NCBI GenBank assembly: GCA_041397775.1
Contig: JAWKWB010000012.1
Location: 62,001-126,000 of the forward strand
Length of the DNA: 64,000 nt
Origin: Ga0077555 sp041397775
Lineage (GTDB): Bacteria > Pseudomonadota > Alphaproteobacteria > Rhizobiales > Hyphomicrobiaceae
Direction: 5' to 3'
The translations under genes and the position numbers were made by a program. Below the pieces are notes generated by a model. That model worked only from the letters and a program-made list of their open reading frames with translations. It was not told where the DNA came from and did not search any database. Positions 8,801-17,159 of the stretch are shown here, piece by piece (positions within the stretch are counted from its first letter, which is position 1; each line of letters opens with the position of its first letter).

Positions 8801-8879
8801 CTAGTGTAGTTTTTGCATCTGACGTTTGGTCACGGACCCAGATCCACGCGGGTACCAAACGTCAGATGCGCTACACTAG
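8801..8879. repeat. Long hairpin, type C (C1)
   Basis: Outer stem CTAGTGTAG / CTACACTAG and inner stem GCATCTGACGTTTGG / CCAAACGTCAGATGC, both perfect, with an extra T-run on the left arm. Both stems are repeated at 38364-38442 in reverse orientation, and the loops are recognisably related (CCCAG...GGGTA). It sits between the divergent gene at 8621 and the leuA leader. Confidence 0.92.
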
Positions 8880-9087
8880 CTTCGTGTCCATAGCTATCGC
8901 CGGAAAAGGGGCCGCCACAAGGCTCGCCGACGCGGATCTGGGGATATCGCCGGCCGCACGTGGCGCGGCGCAAGCCCGCAGCCGCCTGGAATCGCGGCTT
9001 GCAATTAGCCGGGCTCTCGGGTTTATGTAGGGCCCATTCCGCGCACGGGGATCGGCCCCGCCCGCACCAGCCGCGCTTCGAGTGACC
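8880..9087. promoter_or_regulatory. Upstream region of the leuA leader with possible promoter
   Basis: No gene seen here. A weak candidate promoter is TTGCAA (8999-9004), 17 bases, then TTTATG (9022-9027), about 60 bases ahead of the leader peptide start. It is the only plausible sigma-70-like pair I find and is offered with low confidence. Confidence 0.3.
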
Positions 9088-9186
9088 ATGCCCTGCTACG
9101 CATCGTCAGCTCCGACCGAGAACGGGAGGCTCCTGCCGCCCCGCTCGCGCGCGCTCGGCCTTACCCTCCTCCTTACCAGCCCCTGA
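9088..9186 (+). CDS. Putative leucine leader peptide (leuA attenuation)
   Basis: A 32-codon open frame just upstream of leuA that ends in GLTLLLTSP, with three adjacent leucine codons (CTC CTC CTT) shortly before the stop and two more upstream (CTC CTG). The stop overlaps the left arm of a hairpin (CCCCTGAGC 9180-9188 with GCTCAGGGG 9220-9228) that also encloses a small stem CCGGT/ACCGG. This arrangement fits ribosome-mediated attenuation, known ahead of leuA in alphaproteobacteria: stalling at leucine codons would change folding downstream. A clear T-run terminator is not obvious, so the mechanism is inferred. Confidence 0.6.
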   Translation: MPCYASSAPTENGRLLPPRSRALGLTLLLTSP

Positions 9187-9228
9187 GCCGATCGAGGTTC
9201 CGGTTCGACCGGTACTGGCGCTCAGGGG
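9180..9228 (+). promoter_or_regulatory. leuA: Hairpin at end of leuA leader
   Basis: A perfect 9-bp stem CCCCTGAGC / GCTCAGGGG overlapping the leader stop codon, with an inner 5-bp stem around TCG. It lies about 70 bases before the leuA start. It could be an attenuator or anti-attenuator arm; no run of T follows it directly. Confidence 0.5.
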
Positions 9229-9300
9229 GACCGAAACGACGAGCTGCCCGACACCAGCCAGCTCCCAGGGATTGCTGGCCCGCACGAGGAAGACCGACCC

Positions 9301-10890
9301 ATGACTGATTCTGCCACCACCAAACCCACCGTCGATGCTCGCGGCGAGGCCGATCGCGTCCTCATTTTCGATACCACGCTGCGCGACGGCGAGCAGTCGC
9401 CGGGCGCCGCCATGACGCTCGAGGACAAGCTGAAGGTCGCCGCGATCCTCGACGAGATGGGCGTCGACATCATCGAGGCGGGCTTCCCGATCTCCTCCAA
9501 CGGCGATTTCGAGGCGGTGTGCGAGATCTCCAAGATCGTGAAGAATGCGGTGGTCTGCGGCCTGTCGCGTTCGAGCTTCGCCGACATCGACCGGGCCGGC
9601 GAGGCCGTCAAGTTCGCCAAGCGGCCGCGCATCCACACCTTCATTTCCACCAGCCCGGTGCATCGCAAGTGGAAGCTGCAGATGGACGCCGAGCAGGTGA
9701 TCGAGGCGGTGGGCGCCAGCGTCGCACGCGCGCGCACCTATACCGACAACGTCGAATGGAGCGCAGAGGATGCGACCCGCACCGAGCTCGACGTGCTCAA
9801 GCGCTGCTGCGAAATCGCGATCAAGCAGGGCGCGACGACGATCAATATTCCCGACACCGTCGGCTACTCGGTGCCCGAGGAGTACTACGCGCTGATCAAG
9901 ACGCTGCGCGAGACGGTGCCCGGCGGCGACAAGGTGGTGTGGTCGACGCACTGCCACAACGACCTGGGCATGGCGGTCGCCAACTCGCTGGCGGGCGTCA
10001 GGGCCGGCGCGCGTCAGATCGAATGCACGATCAACGGGCTGGGCGAGCGTGCGGGCAATGCCGCGCTGGAGGAGATCGTCATGGCGCTGCAGGTGTGCCG
10101 CGACGTGCTGCCCTACTGGACCAACGTCGACGCCACCAAGTTCACCCGCGCTTCGAAGCTCGTGGCGGCGGTTGCCGCATTCCCGGTGCAGTACAACAAG
10201 GCGGTGGTCGGACGGAATCGTTCGCGCACGGGAAACGGCATCCATCAGGTTCGGGATGCTGAAGAACATCGGTTTGTGCAGATGAAGCGGAGTCGGTGGG
10301 ACTGTCGAAGTCGACGTTGTCTTCAGTCGCTGGGCAAGCTGTCCGGCCGCGCCGCGTTCCGGGACAAGCTGAAGCAATTGGGCTACGACCTCGGCGACAA
10401 TGCCTTCCAGGATGCGTTCCGCCGCTTCAAGGATCTGGCCGACAAGAAGAAGCTGGTCTTCGACGAGGACATCGAGGCGCTGGTCGACCAGGAGGTCGCA
10501 AGCCAGTACGACCGCATCAAGGTGACCGCGCTCGACGTCCATGCGGGCACCGGCGGGCCGCAAACGGCCAAGCTCACGCTGGAGATCGACGGGCAGCCGA
10601 CAACGCGGGAAGCGACGGGCGACGGCCCGGTGGACGCCATCTTCAAGGCCATCAAGGCGATCGTGCCGCACGAGGCCACGTTGCCACTCTATCAGGTGAT
10701 GGCGGTGACGGAGGGCACGGACGCGCAGGCCGAGGTCATGGTGCGCCTGGAGGAGAACGGCAAGCAGGTGACCGGCCGGGGCGCGGATACGGACACCATG
10801 GTCGCTTCCGCCCGGGCCTATGTCGCAGCGCTCAACAAGCTCGTCATGAAGCGCACGCGCGGGCCCAACGCGCAGGCCATGTCGGCTTGA
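9301..10890 (+). CDS. leuA: 2-isopropylmalate synthase, with scrambled internal segment
   Basis: LeuA condenses acetyl-CoA with 2-oxoisovalerate, the first committed step of leucine synthesis. The DRE-TIM barrel motifs are intact: DTTLRDGEQSPGA near residue 25, HCHNDLGMAVANS, and INGLGERAGNAALEE. The C-terminal regulatory domain (from about residue 400) is also normal; total 529 residues. However residues about 307-344 (bases 10219-10332) do not match the family: the conserved block NAFAHESGIHQDGMLK is broken because several one- or two-base indels shift the frame and later restore it. GIHQ remains in frame, GMLKN appears in a second frame and GLSKSTL in a third. The gene stays open, but the product would probably be inactive if the sequence is right. 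Consensus error is an alternative. Confidence 0.85.
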   Translation: MTDSATTKPTVDARGEADRVLIFDTTLRDGEQSPGAAMTLEDKLKVAAILDEMGVDIIEAGFPISSNGDFEAVCEISKIVKNAVVCGLSRSSFADIDRAGEAVKFAKRPRIHTFISTSPVHRKWKLQMDAEQVIEAVGASVARARTYTDNVEWSAEDATRTELDVLKRCCEIAIKQGATTINIPDTVGYSVPEEYYALIKTLRETVPGGDKVVWSTHCHNDLGMAVANSLAGVRAGARQIECTINGLGERAGNAALEEIVMALQVCRDVLPYWTNVDATKFTRASKLVAAVAAFPVQYNKAVVGRNRSRTGNGIHQVRDAEEHRFVQMKRSRWDCRSRRCLQSLGKLSGRAAFRDKLKQLGYDLGDNAFQDAFRRFKDLADKKKLVFDEDIEALVDQEVASQYDRIKVTALDVHAGTGGPQTAKLTLEIDGQPTTREATGDGPVDAIFKAIKAIVPHEATLPLYQVMAVTEGTDAQAEVMVRLEENGKQVTGRGADTDTMVASARAYVAALNKLVMKRTRGPNAQAMSA

Positions 10891-10940
10891 CGCAGCACAG
10901 CGCGCGGCTTCGTCGCGCGCCCATCGTCGATCGAATGCGG

Positions 10941-10970
10941 GACGGCGTCGCGACTGCGGCGCCGTCTTTT
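10941..10970 (+). terminator. Intrinsic terminator after leuA
   Basis: Stem GACGGCG (10941-10947) / CGCCGTC (10960-10966) followed at once by TTTT, about 50 bases past the leuA stop. A second GC-rich inverted repeat (GCGCGCG...CGCGCGC) precedes it at about 10901-10921. Confidence 0.7.
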
Positions 10971-11203
10971 CATTATGAAACAGCGACCACCACGGCACGC
11001 GATGTTTCAGTCCGACCACGTCTTTTCGCGCGGCATTGAAACTCAAACGCGATAATGCTTTACCGAATTATCAGCGCTTCACCATATTTTAACGCAGAAT
11101 ACGGACGCGGCACGCGACTTGCTATTTCGGGTGGGCCGCCCTCTGCCTGCGGACGATGGGCATCCAGGCAAGCGGAGGACGGCGAGAAGGGGCACGTAGA
11201 GAC
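10971..11203 (+). promoter_or_regulatory. Upstream region of mreB
   Basis: An AT-richer stretch at about 11035-11100 upstream of mreB, including TTTACC (11059-11064) and CATATT (11083-11088) 18 bases apart, a possible promoter for the rod-shape operon. No gene seen. Confidence 0.35.
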
Positions 11204-12241
11204 ATGCTGCAGGGTGTTACCGGCGTTTTCTCGGATGACATCGCCATCGACCTGGGGACGGCGAACACGCTCGTCCACGTGGTGGGTCGTGGCGTGATCA
11301 TCGACGAACCGTCCGTGGTCGCGATCCGGTCACGGAATGGCACGCGCGAGGTCCTCGCCGTCGGCCACAAGGCCAAATTGATGCTGGGGCGAACCCCGGA
11401 ATCCATCGAAACCATCCGTCCGCTTCGCGATGGCGTGATCGCGGATTTCATCGCCACCGAAGAAATGCTCCGGCAGTTCATCAAGCGCGCGAAGTCGATC
11501 CTCGGCTTCCGGCGGCCGCGCATTCTCATCTGCGTGCCGGCAGGTGCAACGCCGGTCGAGCGCCGTGCCGTGTACGAGACGGCGATGCAGGCAGGCGCGC
11601 GCAAGGCCTACCTGATCGAGGAGCCCGTCGCCGCGTCTCTGGGGGCGGGGCTTTCCATCGACGAACCGGCCGCCTCGATGGTGGTCGACATCGGCGGCGG
11701 CACGACGGACATCGCGGTGCTGTCTCTGGGCGACGTCGTACAGGCGCGCTCCCTGCGCTGTGCGGGCAACACCATGGACGATGCGATCATCCGCTACGTG
11801 CGGCGCAAGCATCAGCTCCTGATCGGGGCCGCCAACGCCGAGCGCATCAAGATCGAGGCGGGAACGGCGGTCCTGCAGCCGAACGGACGCACCGCCGAAG
11901 TGCGCATTCGCGGGCGCGACCTGCGGCAGGGCAAGCCGAAGATGGCCGTGCTCGGCCCCCAGGACGTTGCCGAGGCGCTGCAGGGACCGATCGAGGAGAT
12001 TGCGGAGTTCGTGCAGCGGGCCATCGAGGATCTGCCGCCCGAAGTCTCCAACGACATCTGCGAACGCGGCGTCTCGCTCTCGGGCGGGGGGGCGCTTCTC
12101 GACAAGCTCGACAGCGAATTGGAACGGCGCGTCGGGGTCAAGTTCATCATTCCCGAGAGCCCGATGCACTGCGTGGTTAAGGGAACGGCGCTCGTCCTGC
12201 AATCGATGGGGGAGCGCGAGCACCTCCTGATCAAGCCCTAA
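11204..12241 (+). CDS. mreB: Rod-shape determining actin homologue MreB
   Basis: A 345-residue bacterial actin that forms membrane-associated filaments guiding lateral wall synthesis. Visible motifs are IDLGTANT (phosphate 1), VVDIGGGTTDIAVLS (phosphate 2) and SGGGALL (adenosine motif). I chose the ATG at 11204 (MLQGVTGVFSDDIAIDLGT) since the family begins about there; an upstream in-frame ATG would add 16 atypical residues. First gene of mreB-mreC-mreD-mrdA-rodA. Length and order are standard. Confidence 0.97.
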   Translation: MLQGVTGVFSDDIAIDLGTANTLVHVVGRGVIIDEPSVVAIRSRNGTREVLAVGHKAKLMLGRTPESIETIRPLRDGVIADFIATEEMLRQFIKRAKSILGFRRPRILICVPAGATPVERRAVYETAMQAGARKAYLIEEPVAASLGAGLSIDEPAASMVVDIGGGTTDIAVLSLGDVVQARSLRCAGNTMDDAIIRYVRRKHQLLIGAANAERIKIEAGTAVLQPNGRTAEVRIRGRDLRQGKPKMAVLGPQDVAEALQGPIEEIAEFVQRAIEDLPPEVSNDICERGVSLSGGGALLDKLDSELERRVGVKFIIPESPMHCVVKGTALVLQSMGEREHLLIKP

Positions 12242-12305
12242 CGGAGCCGAGGCGCGGCCGCAGCCGACTTTCCTCACACCCGCACCGCGCTGGCGAGACC
12301 GAACC

Positions 12306-13211
12306 ATGAAGATGCTCCGACCGGATGTATTCCAGCGCATCAACCGCACCCAGGCGCCACGGCGACGCGGCGGGGCCAGCGTCGCCATCCTCGCGCTGTG
12401 CGGCCTCGGCCTGCTCGTGCTTTCGCGCATCGATCACCCGCTCGTGCACAAGGGGCGCATGGCGATCACCGAACTCGTCGCACCGGCCCTGCAGGCCTTC
12501 GCCGTGCCCTTGCGGCCCGTGCGCGCGCTCGCCGAACGGATTTCGCAAATGTCCACGACGGCCGAAGACGTGCAGCGGCTCGTCGAGGAAAACCGGCGCT
12601 TGCGCGTGTGGGAAGCCCGGGCGCGCGAACTGGAGCGACGGCTCGCGGACCTGGGCGCGCTCGCCCGGGTGGTGGGCGAGCCGAACCTGAAATTCATCAC
12701 GGCGCGCGTCATCGCCGATGCGGTAGGGCCGTTCGCGCGGACGGTGCTGATCAACGCCGGCCGCGAGCATGGCATCAAGCCGGGCTATGCGGTGATCGGC
12801 AGCGACGGCTTCGTCGGGCGCGTGCTCGAAGCCGGCGCGCGCGCGGCGCGCGTCCTCCTGCTGACGGACATCAACAGCCGCATTCCCGTACTCGTGGGCA
12901 CGCACGGTTTGCGCGCCATCCTCGTGGGCAGCAATGCCGCCGAGCCGCGCCTCGAACATCTGCCGGAGCGGTCACGCATCACAGCGGGGGACGAAGTCGT
13001 CACCTCGGGAAGCGGCGGGCTCCTGCCGCGCGGGCTCAGGCTCGGCGTCGTCTCGTCGGCGGATCGGGGCGACGTGCGCCCGCACGGCAGGCTCGACCGG
13101 CTGGAGCACGTCAGCGTCCTGTTCTTCGACACGCCCGCGACAGAACTCGCCGCCGAAACGCCCCAGCGGGCCCCCGTGCCCGACGCGGCCAAGAAGCCCG
13201 CCGGCCGCTGA
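12306..13211 (+). CDS. mreC: Rod-shape determining protein MreC
   Basis: A 301-residue bitopic membrane protein: one membrane segment (about residues 24-41), a coiled coil rich in Glu, Arg and Leu (about 75-125) and a periplasmic beta domain (VIGSDGFVGRVLEAG, VTSGSGGLLPRGLRLG). MreC links MreB and MreD to PBP2 and activates it. It follows mreB by 64 bases. The tail is Pro/Ala-rich as is usual in this class. Confidence 0.95.
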   Translation: MKMLRPDVFQRINRTQAPRRRGGASVAILALCGLGLLVLSRIDHPLVHKGRMAITELVAPALQAFAVPLRPVRALAERISQMSTTAEDVQRLVEENRRLRVWEARARELERRLADLGALARVVGEPNLKFITARVIADAVGPFARTVLINAGREHGIKPGYAVIGSDGFVGRVLEAGARAARVLLLTDINSRIPVLVGTHGLRAILVGSNAAEPRLEHLPERSRITAGDEVVTSGSGGLLPRGLRLGVVSSADRGDVRPHGRLDRLEHVSVLFFDTPATELAAETPQRAPVPDAAKKPAGR

Positions 13212-13226
13212 GGAGAGACGTCACCC

Positions 13227-13751
13227 GTGCCAATGTCCCTTCTCTCCAACCTGATCGTCCATTTCAGCCTGCTCGTCGTGCTGCTGGCGGCCATGACGCC
13301 GCTCGGACTTGCCGGCGACTACCGGTTCGTGCCGGCCGGTCTGGTCCTGGCAGTGATGTACTTCTGGGCCTGCCGCGCGCCGCGCAGCCTGCCCTACTGG
13401 CTGGTCTTCCTGTCCGGCCTCGTCGTCGATATCGTCAGCTACGGACCGCTGGGCTACTGGGCGAGCGTCTATGTGGCGGGGATCTATGTCGCGCGCTGCC
13501 TGCCGGGACACGGCGAGGGTCGGGGCCGCGGCCTTGCCGGCTGGCTGGGGTTCGTCGCCGCGGCTGCCGTCGCGTTCGCCGTCGCCTGGTTGCTCGCCTG
13601 CGGCTATTCCTTCCAGACGCTGCCGCTGGCCCCTTTCGCGAAATCGACCGGGGTGCTGATCGCGTTGCATGCCCCGCTCACGTGGATACTCGACGCCATT
13701 TCGCGCATTGCCGCGGGACGGCCCGTCGCCAACTTCGAGCGGCGAGGCTGA
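13227..13751 (+). CDS. mreD: Rod-shape determining protein MreD
   Basis: A 174-residue very hydrophobic protein with about five membrane segments (for example LIVHFSLLVVLLAAMTPLGL and LVFLSGLVVDIVSYGPLGYW). MreD is the polytopic partner of MreC. I took the GTG at 13227, which has AGGAGAGA at a good distance; an ATG two codons later is the alternative. It ends four bases before mrdA. Confidence 0.93.
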   Translation: MPMSLLSNLIVHFSLLVVLLAAMTPLGLAGDYRFVPAGLVLAVMYFWACRAPRSLPYWLVFLSGLVVDIVSYGPLGYWASVYVAGIYVARCLPGHGEGRGRGLAGWLGFVAAAAVAFAVAWLLACGYSFQTLPLAPFAKSTGVLIALHAPLTWILDAISRIAAGRPVANFERRG

Positions 13752-13755
13752 GGCG

Positions 13756-15630
13756 ATGTTCTCTGGCGATGACGCGGACATCCTGCAGCGCCGGCGGTTC
13801 ACCCGCAGGGCCTTGATCCTCGGCGGCGCCAAGCTCGGCACGCTTGGGCTGGTCGCGTCGCAACTCTACCGACTGCAGGTGCTGCAGGGCGCGCGGTACG
13901 TGCCGCTTGCCGAAGAGAACCGGCTCAACATCCAGGTCCTCGCCCCGCGACGTGGCCGCATCCTCGACCGCAACGGCATCGTCCTGGCCGAAAACGAGGA
14001 CAGCTATCGCGCCGTGCTCGTGCCCGCGCTGACGCGGGACGTGCGCGCGACGGTCGCCCTGTTCGCACGCATCGTGCCACTGGGGATCGACCAGCAGACG
14101 CGCATCGTGGCGCGCGCGCGACGGCAATCGCCCAACGTGCCGGTGGTGCTGGCCGCCAAGCTCGCCTTCGAGGACATCGCGCGCATCAATCTGTTCGCGC
14201 CGCAGCTCCCCGGCGTTCGCACCGAGGTGGACAGCCGCCGCCGGTATCGTCACGGGGGGACGATGGCGCATGTCGTCGGCTATGTCGGCAGTGTCGAACG
14301 ACGTGCGCTGGACGACGCTCCGGTGCTGCGCCTGCCGGGGTTTCGCGTCGGCAAGTCGGGCGTCGAACTGGGCATGGACGACAGCCTGCGCGGGCGCGCT
14401 GGACATGTGAAACAGGAAGTCGACGCGCTCGGCCGCATCGTGCGCCAGCTGGAAAAGCACGAGCCCCGGCGCGGCGCGGACACGATGCTGACCATCGACA
14501 CGACGCTGCAGGCGCGCGTCCTCGATCGCATGTCGCAGGAAAAAAGCGCGGCGCTCGTCGCCCTGGACGTGACGACCGGCGAGGTCCTCGTCATGGCCTC
14601 GGTGCCGAATTTCGACAACGCGATCTTCACCGATCCGGACGTGAGCCGCGAACTGCGCCGCCTACAGACGACGCAGCACAATCCCATGGTCAACCGGGCC
14701 ATCCGGGGCGCCTATCCCCCGGGCTCGACGTTCAAGATGGTCGTTGCCCTGGCCGCCCTGGAGCGCGGTGTCGTCAAGCCGCGAGAGCGCATCAACTGCG
14801 AGGGCAGCTACACACTGGCCGATCACGTCTATCGCTGCTGGAACCGGAACGGCCACGGCGCCAGCGACCTGCACAAGGCCCTCAGGGAAAGCTGCGACGT
14901 CTATTTCTACGAGCTCGCCCGGCGCACGGGGATCAAGGCCATTGCCGCGATGGCGCGGCGGCTGGGGCTTGGACAGACGTTCGACTGCGGCATCGCACTA
15001 CAGAAGGCCGGCGTGGTACCCGACCCCGACTGGAAGCGATTGCGGCTCGGCCGGGCGTGGCTCGACGGCGACACGATCCTGACCGGCGTCGGCCAGGGCT
15101 ACGTGTTGTCCACGCCGTTGCAGCTCGCGGTCATGACGGCACGGATCGCGACGGGCCTCGCGGTGGAGCCGCGGCTCGTCCGCGCGCAAGGCCCCGCCCC
15201 ATCGAAAGCGCCAGTCTTCGCGCCCGTCGGGCTCCAGACCGAATGGCTCGACGCGGTACGCCGGGGCATGTTCGGCGTCGTCAACGAGACCGGCGGGACG
15301 GGCTACCGGGCGCGCATCGGCGACGGGCCGGCCCGGCTCGCGGGCAAGACGGGAACGTCGCAGGTCAGCCGCCAGTCGACCCAGCGCGCTGCGCACGAGT
15401 TGGCCTGGGAACAACGGGACCACGCCCTCTTCGTCGCCTTCGCGCCGACATCCCAGCCACGCTACGCGATCGCCACCGTCATCGAGCACGGCGGCAGCGG
15501 CGGCGCGGTCGCCGCCCCTCTCGTGCGGGAAGTGATGGAGGAACTGCTCGCAGCCGAACCCGAGAGCCGCTCGCCGCCATTCGCTCCCGACGAGCCTTCG
15601 CGCGGCGCCAACGAGGCAAGACAGGGCTGA
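13756..15630 (+). CDS. mrdA: Penicillin-binding protein 2 (elongasome transpeptidase)
   Basis: A 624-residue class B PBP that crosslinks peptidoglycan during elongation. It has an N-terminal membrane anchor (about residues 25-42), a dimerisation domain with PRRGRILDRNG, and a transpeptidase domain with STFK (active Ser 324), SCD (379-381, the SxN-type motif) and KTGT (from 531). The GTGQGY-like block appears as GVGQGYV. The ATG at 13756 follows the mreD stop by four bases. Next gene rodA starts three bases after the stop, so the PBP2-RodA pair is tightly linked. Confidence 0.96.
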   Translation: MFSGDDADILQRRRFTRRALILGGAKLGTLGLVASQLYRLQVLQGARYVPLAEENRLNIQVLAPRRGRILDRNGIVLAENEDSYRAVLVPALTRDVRATVALFARIVPLGIDQQTRIVARARRQSPNVPVVLAAKLAFEDIARINLFAPQLPGVRTEVDSRRRYRHGGTMAHVVGYVGSVERRALDDAPVLRLPGFRVGKSGVELGMDDSLRGRAGHVKQEVDALGRIVRQLEKHEPRRGADTMLTIDTTLQARVLDRMSQEKSAALVALDVTTGEVLVMASVPNFDNAIFTDPDVSRELRRLQTTQHNPMVNRAIRGAYPPGSTFKMVVALAALERGVVKPRERINCEGSYTLADHVYRCWNRNGHGASDLHKALRESCDVYFYELARRTGIKAIAAMARRLGLGQTFDCGIALQKAGVVPDPDWKRLRLGRAWLDGDTILTGVGQGYVLSTPLQLAVMTARIATGLAVEPRLVRAQGPAPSKAPVFAPVGLQTEWLDAVRRGMFGVVNETGGTGYRARIGDGPARLAGKTGTSQVSRQSTQRAAHELAWEQRDHALFVAFAPTSQPRYAIATVIEHGGSGGAVAAPLVREVMEELLAAEPESRSPPFAPDEPSRGANEARQG

Positions 15631-15633
15631 CGC

Positions 15634-16788
15634 ATGACGCAGATGCTCGGATACCAGCCGCCGCCGACGCCCGGGCGCAAGCTCGCAGGCGTCAATTGGA
15701 TGGTGATCGCGCTCGTCGCGCTCATCGCCGCATTCGGCGTGGCGTCGCTCTATTCCGTGGCGCGCGGATCGTTCTCGCCGTTCGCCGAACGTCACGCGCT
15801 GCGCGCCATGCTGGGAATTGCCGTCATTCTGGGCATGGCGATGGTGCCGTTGCGCTTCTGGCTGGCGCTCGCCTATCCCTCCTATTTCGTGCTTCTGGCG
15901 GCCCTCGCACTGGTGCCGCTGGTGGGCACCGAGGCGATGGGCGCGAAGCGGTGGCTGCGCTTTGCCGGTCTCAGCGTGCAACCTTCGGAGTTCATGAAGG
16001 TGGCACTCGTGCTGGCGCTCGCGCGGTACTACCAGTGGCTCGATCCCGCGCGCGTGTCGCGACCGGTGTGGGTTCTGGCACCGTGCCTGATGATCGCCGC
16101 GCCGGTGATGCTCGTGTTGCAGCAGCCGGACCTGGGGACGGCCGTACTTTTTGCCGCCGTCGGCGTCGCGCTGATGTTCATCGCCGGCGTAAATCCGCTC
16201 TATTTCCTCGGGACCGCGGGGGTCGGCGCTGCGCTGGCACCGCTGCTGTGGGAGCGGCTGCACGCCTACCAGCAGCAGCGCATCCGCGTGTTCCTCGATC
16301 CCGAACTCGATCCGCTGGGCAGCGGCTACCATGTCCTGCAATCGAAGATCGCGCTCGGCTCGGGCGGGCTCACGGGCAAGGGCTTTCTCAAAGGCACGCA
16401 GGGCCAGCTCAACTTCCTGCCGGAAAAAGAGACCGACTTCATTTTCACCATGCTGGGCGAGGAATGGGGCTACATCGGCGCGGCGGCGCTGATCTGCCTC
16501 TATGCCATGCTGATCGTCATGCTGCTCGCCATGGCGATGTCGTGCCGGTCGGCATTCGCGCGACAGCTCAACGCCGGGGCGGCGCTGATCGTGTTCGTCT
16601 ATGCCAGCATCAACATCTCGATGGTGATCGGCCTCGTGCCCGTGGTGGGCGTGCCGCTGCCGCTGGTCTCCTATGGCGGCACCGCGATGACCGCGATTTT
16701 CGCCGCCCTGGGGCTCGCCATGTGCGGCTACGTCAACCGCAACGAGCGTCTGCGGCGCGATGATGTCAGGGGCTTCCTGGGGACCTGA
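15634..16788 (+). CDS. rodA: Rod-shape determining glycosyltransferase RodA
   Basis: A 384-residue SEDS-family membrane protein with about ten membrane segments; SEDS proteins polymerise lipid II and pair with PBP2. Family blocks include GAKRWLRFAGLSVQPSEFMK, QQPDLGTAVLF, LPEKETDFIFTMLGEEWG and the C-terminal VPLPLVSYGGTAM. It is the last gene of the operon, followed by a hairpin cluster and a tRNA. Confidence 0.96.
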   Translation: MTQMLGYQPPPTPGRKLAGVNWMVIALVALIAAFGVASLYSVARGSFSPFAERHALRAMLGIAVILGMAMVPLRFWLALAYPSYFVLLAALALVPLVGTEAMGAKRWLRFAGLSVQPSEFMKVALVLALARYYQWLDPARVSRPVWVLAPCLMIAAPVMLVLQQPDLGTAVLFAAVGVALMFIAGVNPLYFLGTAGVGAALAPLLWERLHAYQQQRIRVFLDPELDPLGSGYHVLQSKIALGSGGLTGKGFLKGTQGQLNFLPEKETDFIFTMLGEEWGYIGAAALICLYAMLIVMLLAMAMSCRSAFARQLNAGAALIVFVYASINISMVIGLVPVVGVPLPLVSYGGTAMTAIFAALGLAMCGYVNRNERLRRDDVRGFLGT

Positions 16789-16847
16789 AACGGGCGATGG
16801 AAGATGCGCGGCGGACGGCACGCGCCGCCTCGTGTGGCGGGTTGGAA

Positions 16848-16888
16848 GTCGGCAGACGAACGAGACGGACTTTGCGGTCGGGACACGC
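16848..16888. repeat. Partial/chimeric hairpin arm (type A right arm)
   Basis: Contains GAGACGGACTTTGCGGTC and GGGACAC, the right arm of the type A hairpin, without its matching left arm. The sequence just before (about 16830-16847, GTGTGGCGGGTTGGAAGTC) instead resembles a type D left arm. It looks like the remnant of a recombination between two hairpins. Confidence 0.6.
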
Positions 16889-16961
16889 GTGTGGCGGATT
16901 GGACGTCCGCTCCATTCCTGCCGCTGGCTCCGAGAGCGCACGTCCAATCATCACGCCACAC
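16889..16961. repeat. Long hairpin, type D (D1)
   Basis: Outer stem GTGTGGCG / CGCCACAC and inner stem GATTGGACGTCCGCTC / GAGCGCACGTCCAATC (one mismatch), with an extra TGAT-type bulge on the right arm. The relative at 43299-43371 is in reverse orientation. The loop core CTGCCGCTGGC is shared by both copies. Confidence 0.88.
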
Positions 16962-16977
16962 TCAGGCAATGGTCTTG

Positions 16978-17053
16978 CTCGTGTCCCTTTTGACCGCAAA
17001 GTCCGTTCAAAGCCAGCCGACGGCTGAGACGGACTTTGCGGTCGGGACACGAG
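16978..17053. repeat. Long hairpin, type A (A2)
   Basis: Outer stem CTCGTGTCCC / GGGACACGAG and inner stem GACCGCAAAGTCCGT / ACGGACTTTGCGGTC, all perfect, with an extra TTTT on the left arm. It forms a module with D1 across a 16-base spacer. Relatives are at 8641-8713 and, reversed, at 43211-43279. Confidence 0.92.
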
Positions 17054-17138
17054 TTTCGACTGTCGAACGCGCATATGAAATTGATTTGTCATTAGCCACT
17101 GGACAGGCCCGCTCTGGTAGGCTATTCACACCCCCAGA

Positions 17139-17159
17139 TCGGGGCCTGGCGGCCCCCTT
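17139..17159 (+). terminator. Terminator-like hairpin just before tRNA-Lys
   Basis: Stem GGGGCC (17139-17144), loop TGGC, GGCCCC (17149-17154), then CTTTT. It resembles an intrinsic terminator for read-through from upstream, yet lies only 16 bases before the tRNA, leaving little room for a separate tRNA promoter downstream of it. Confidence 0.5.

Noticed and set aside
8622..8858. 79-codon N-terminal extension of the unknown protein
   Set aside because: It runs through the A1, B1 and C1 hairpins; the GTG at 8621 with a purine-rich site is a better start.
14998..16947. 649-codon minus-strand frame over mrdA and rodA
   Set aside because: Antisense to two essential wall-synthesis genes; composition is that of a shadow frame and part of it reads through repeat hairpins.
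16766..17092. Several overlapping small frames on both strands at 16.7-17.1 kb with similar peptide pieces
   Set aside because: The peptide similarity comes from the repeated hairpin DNA itself, not from a protein family.
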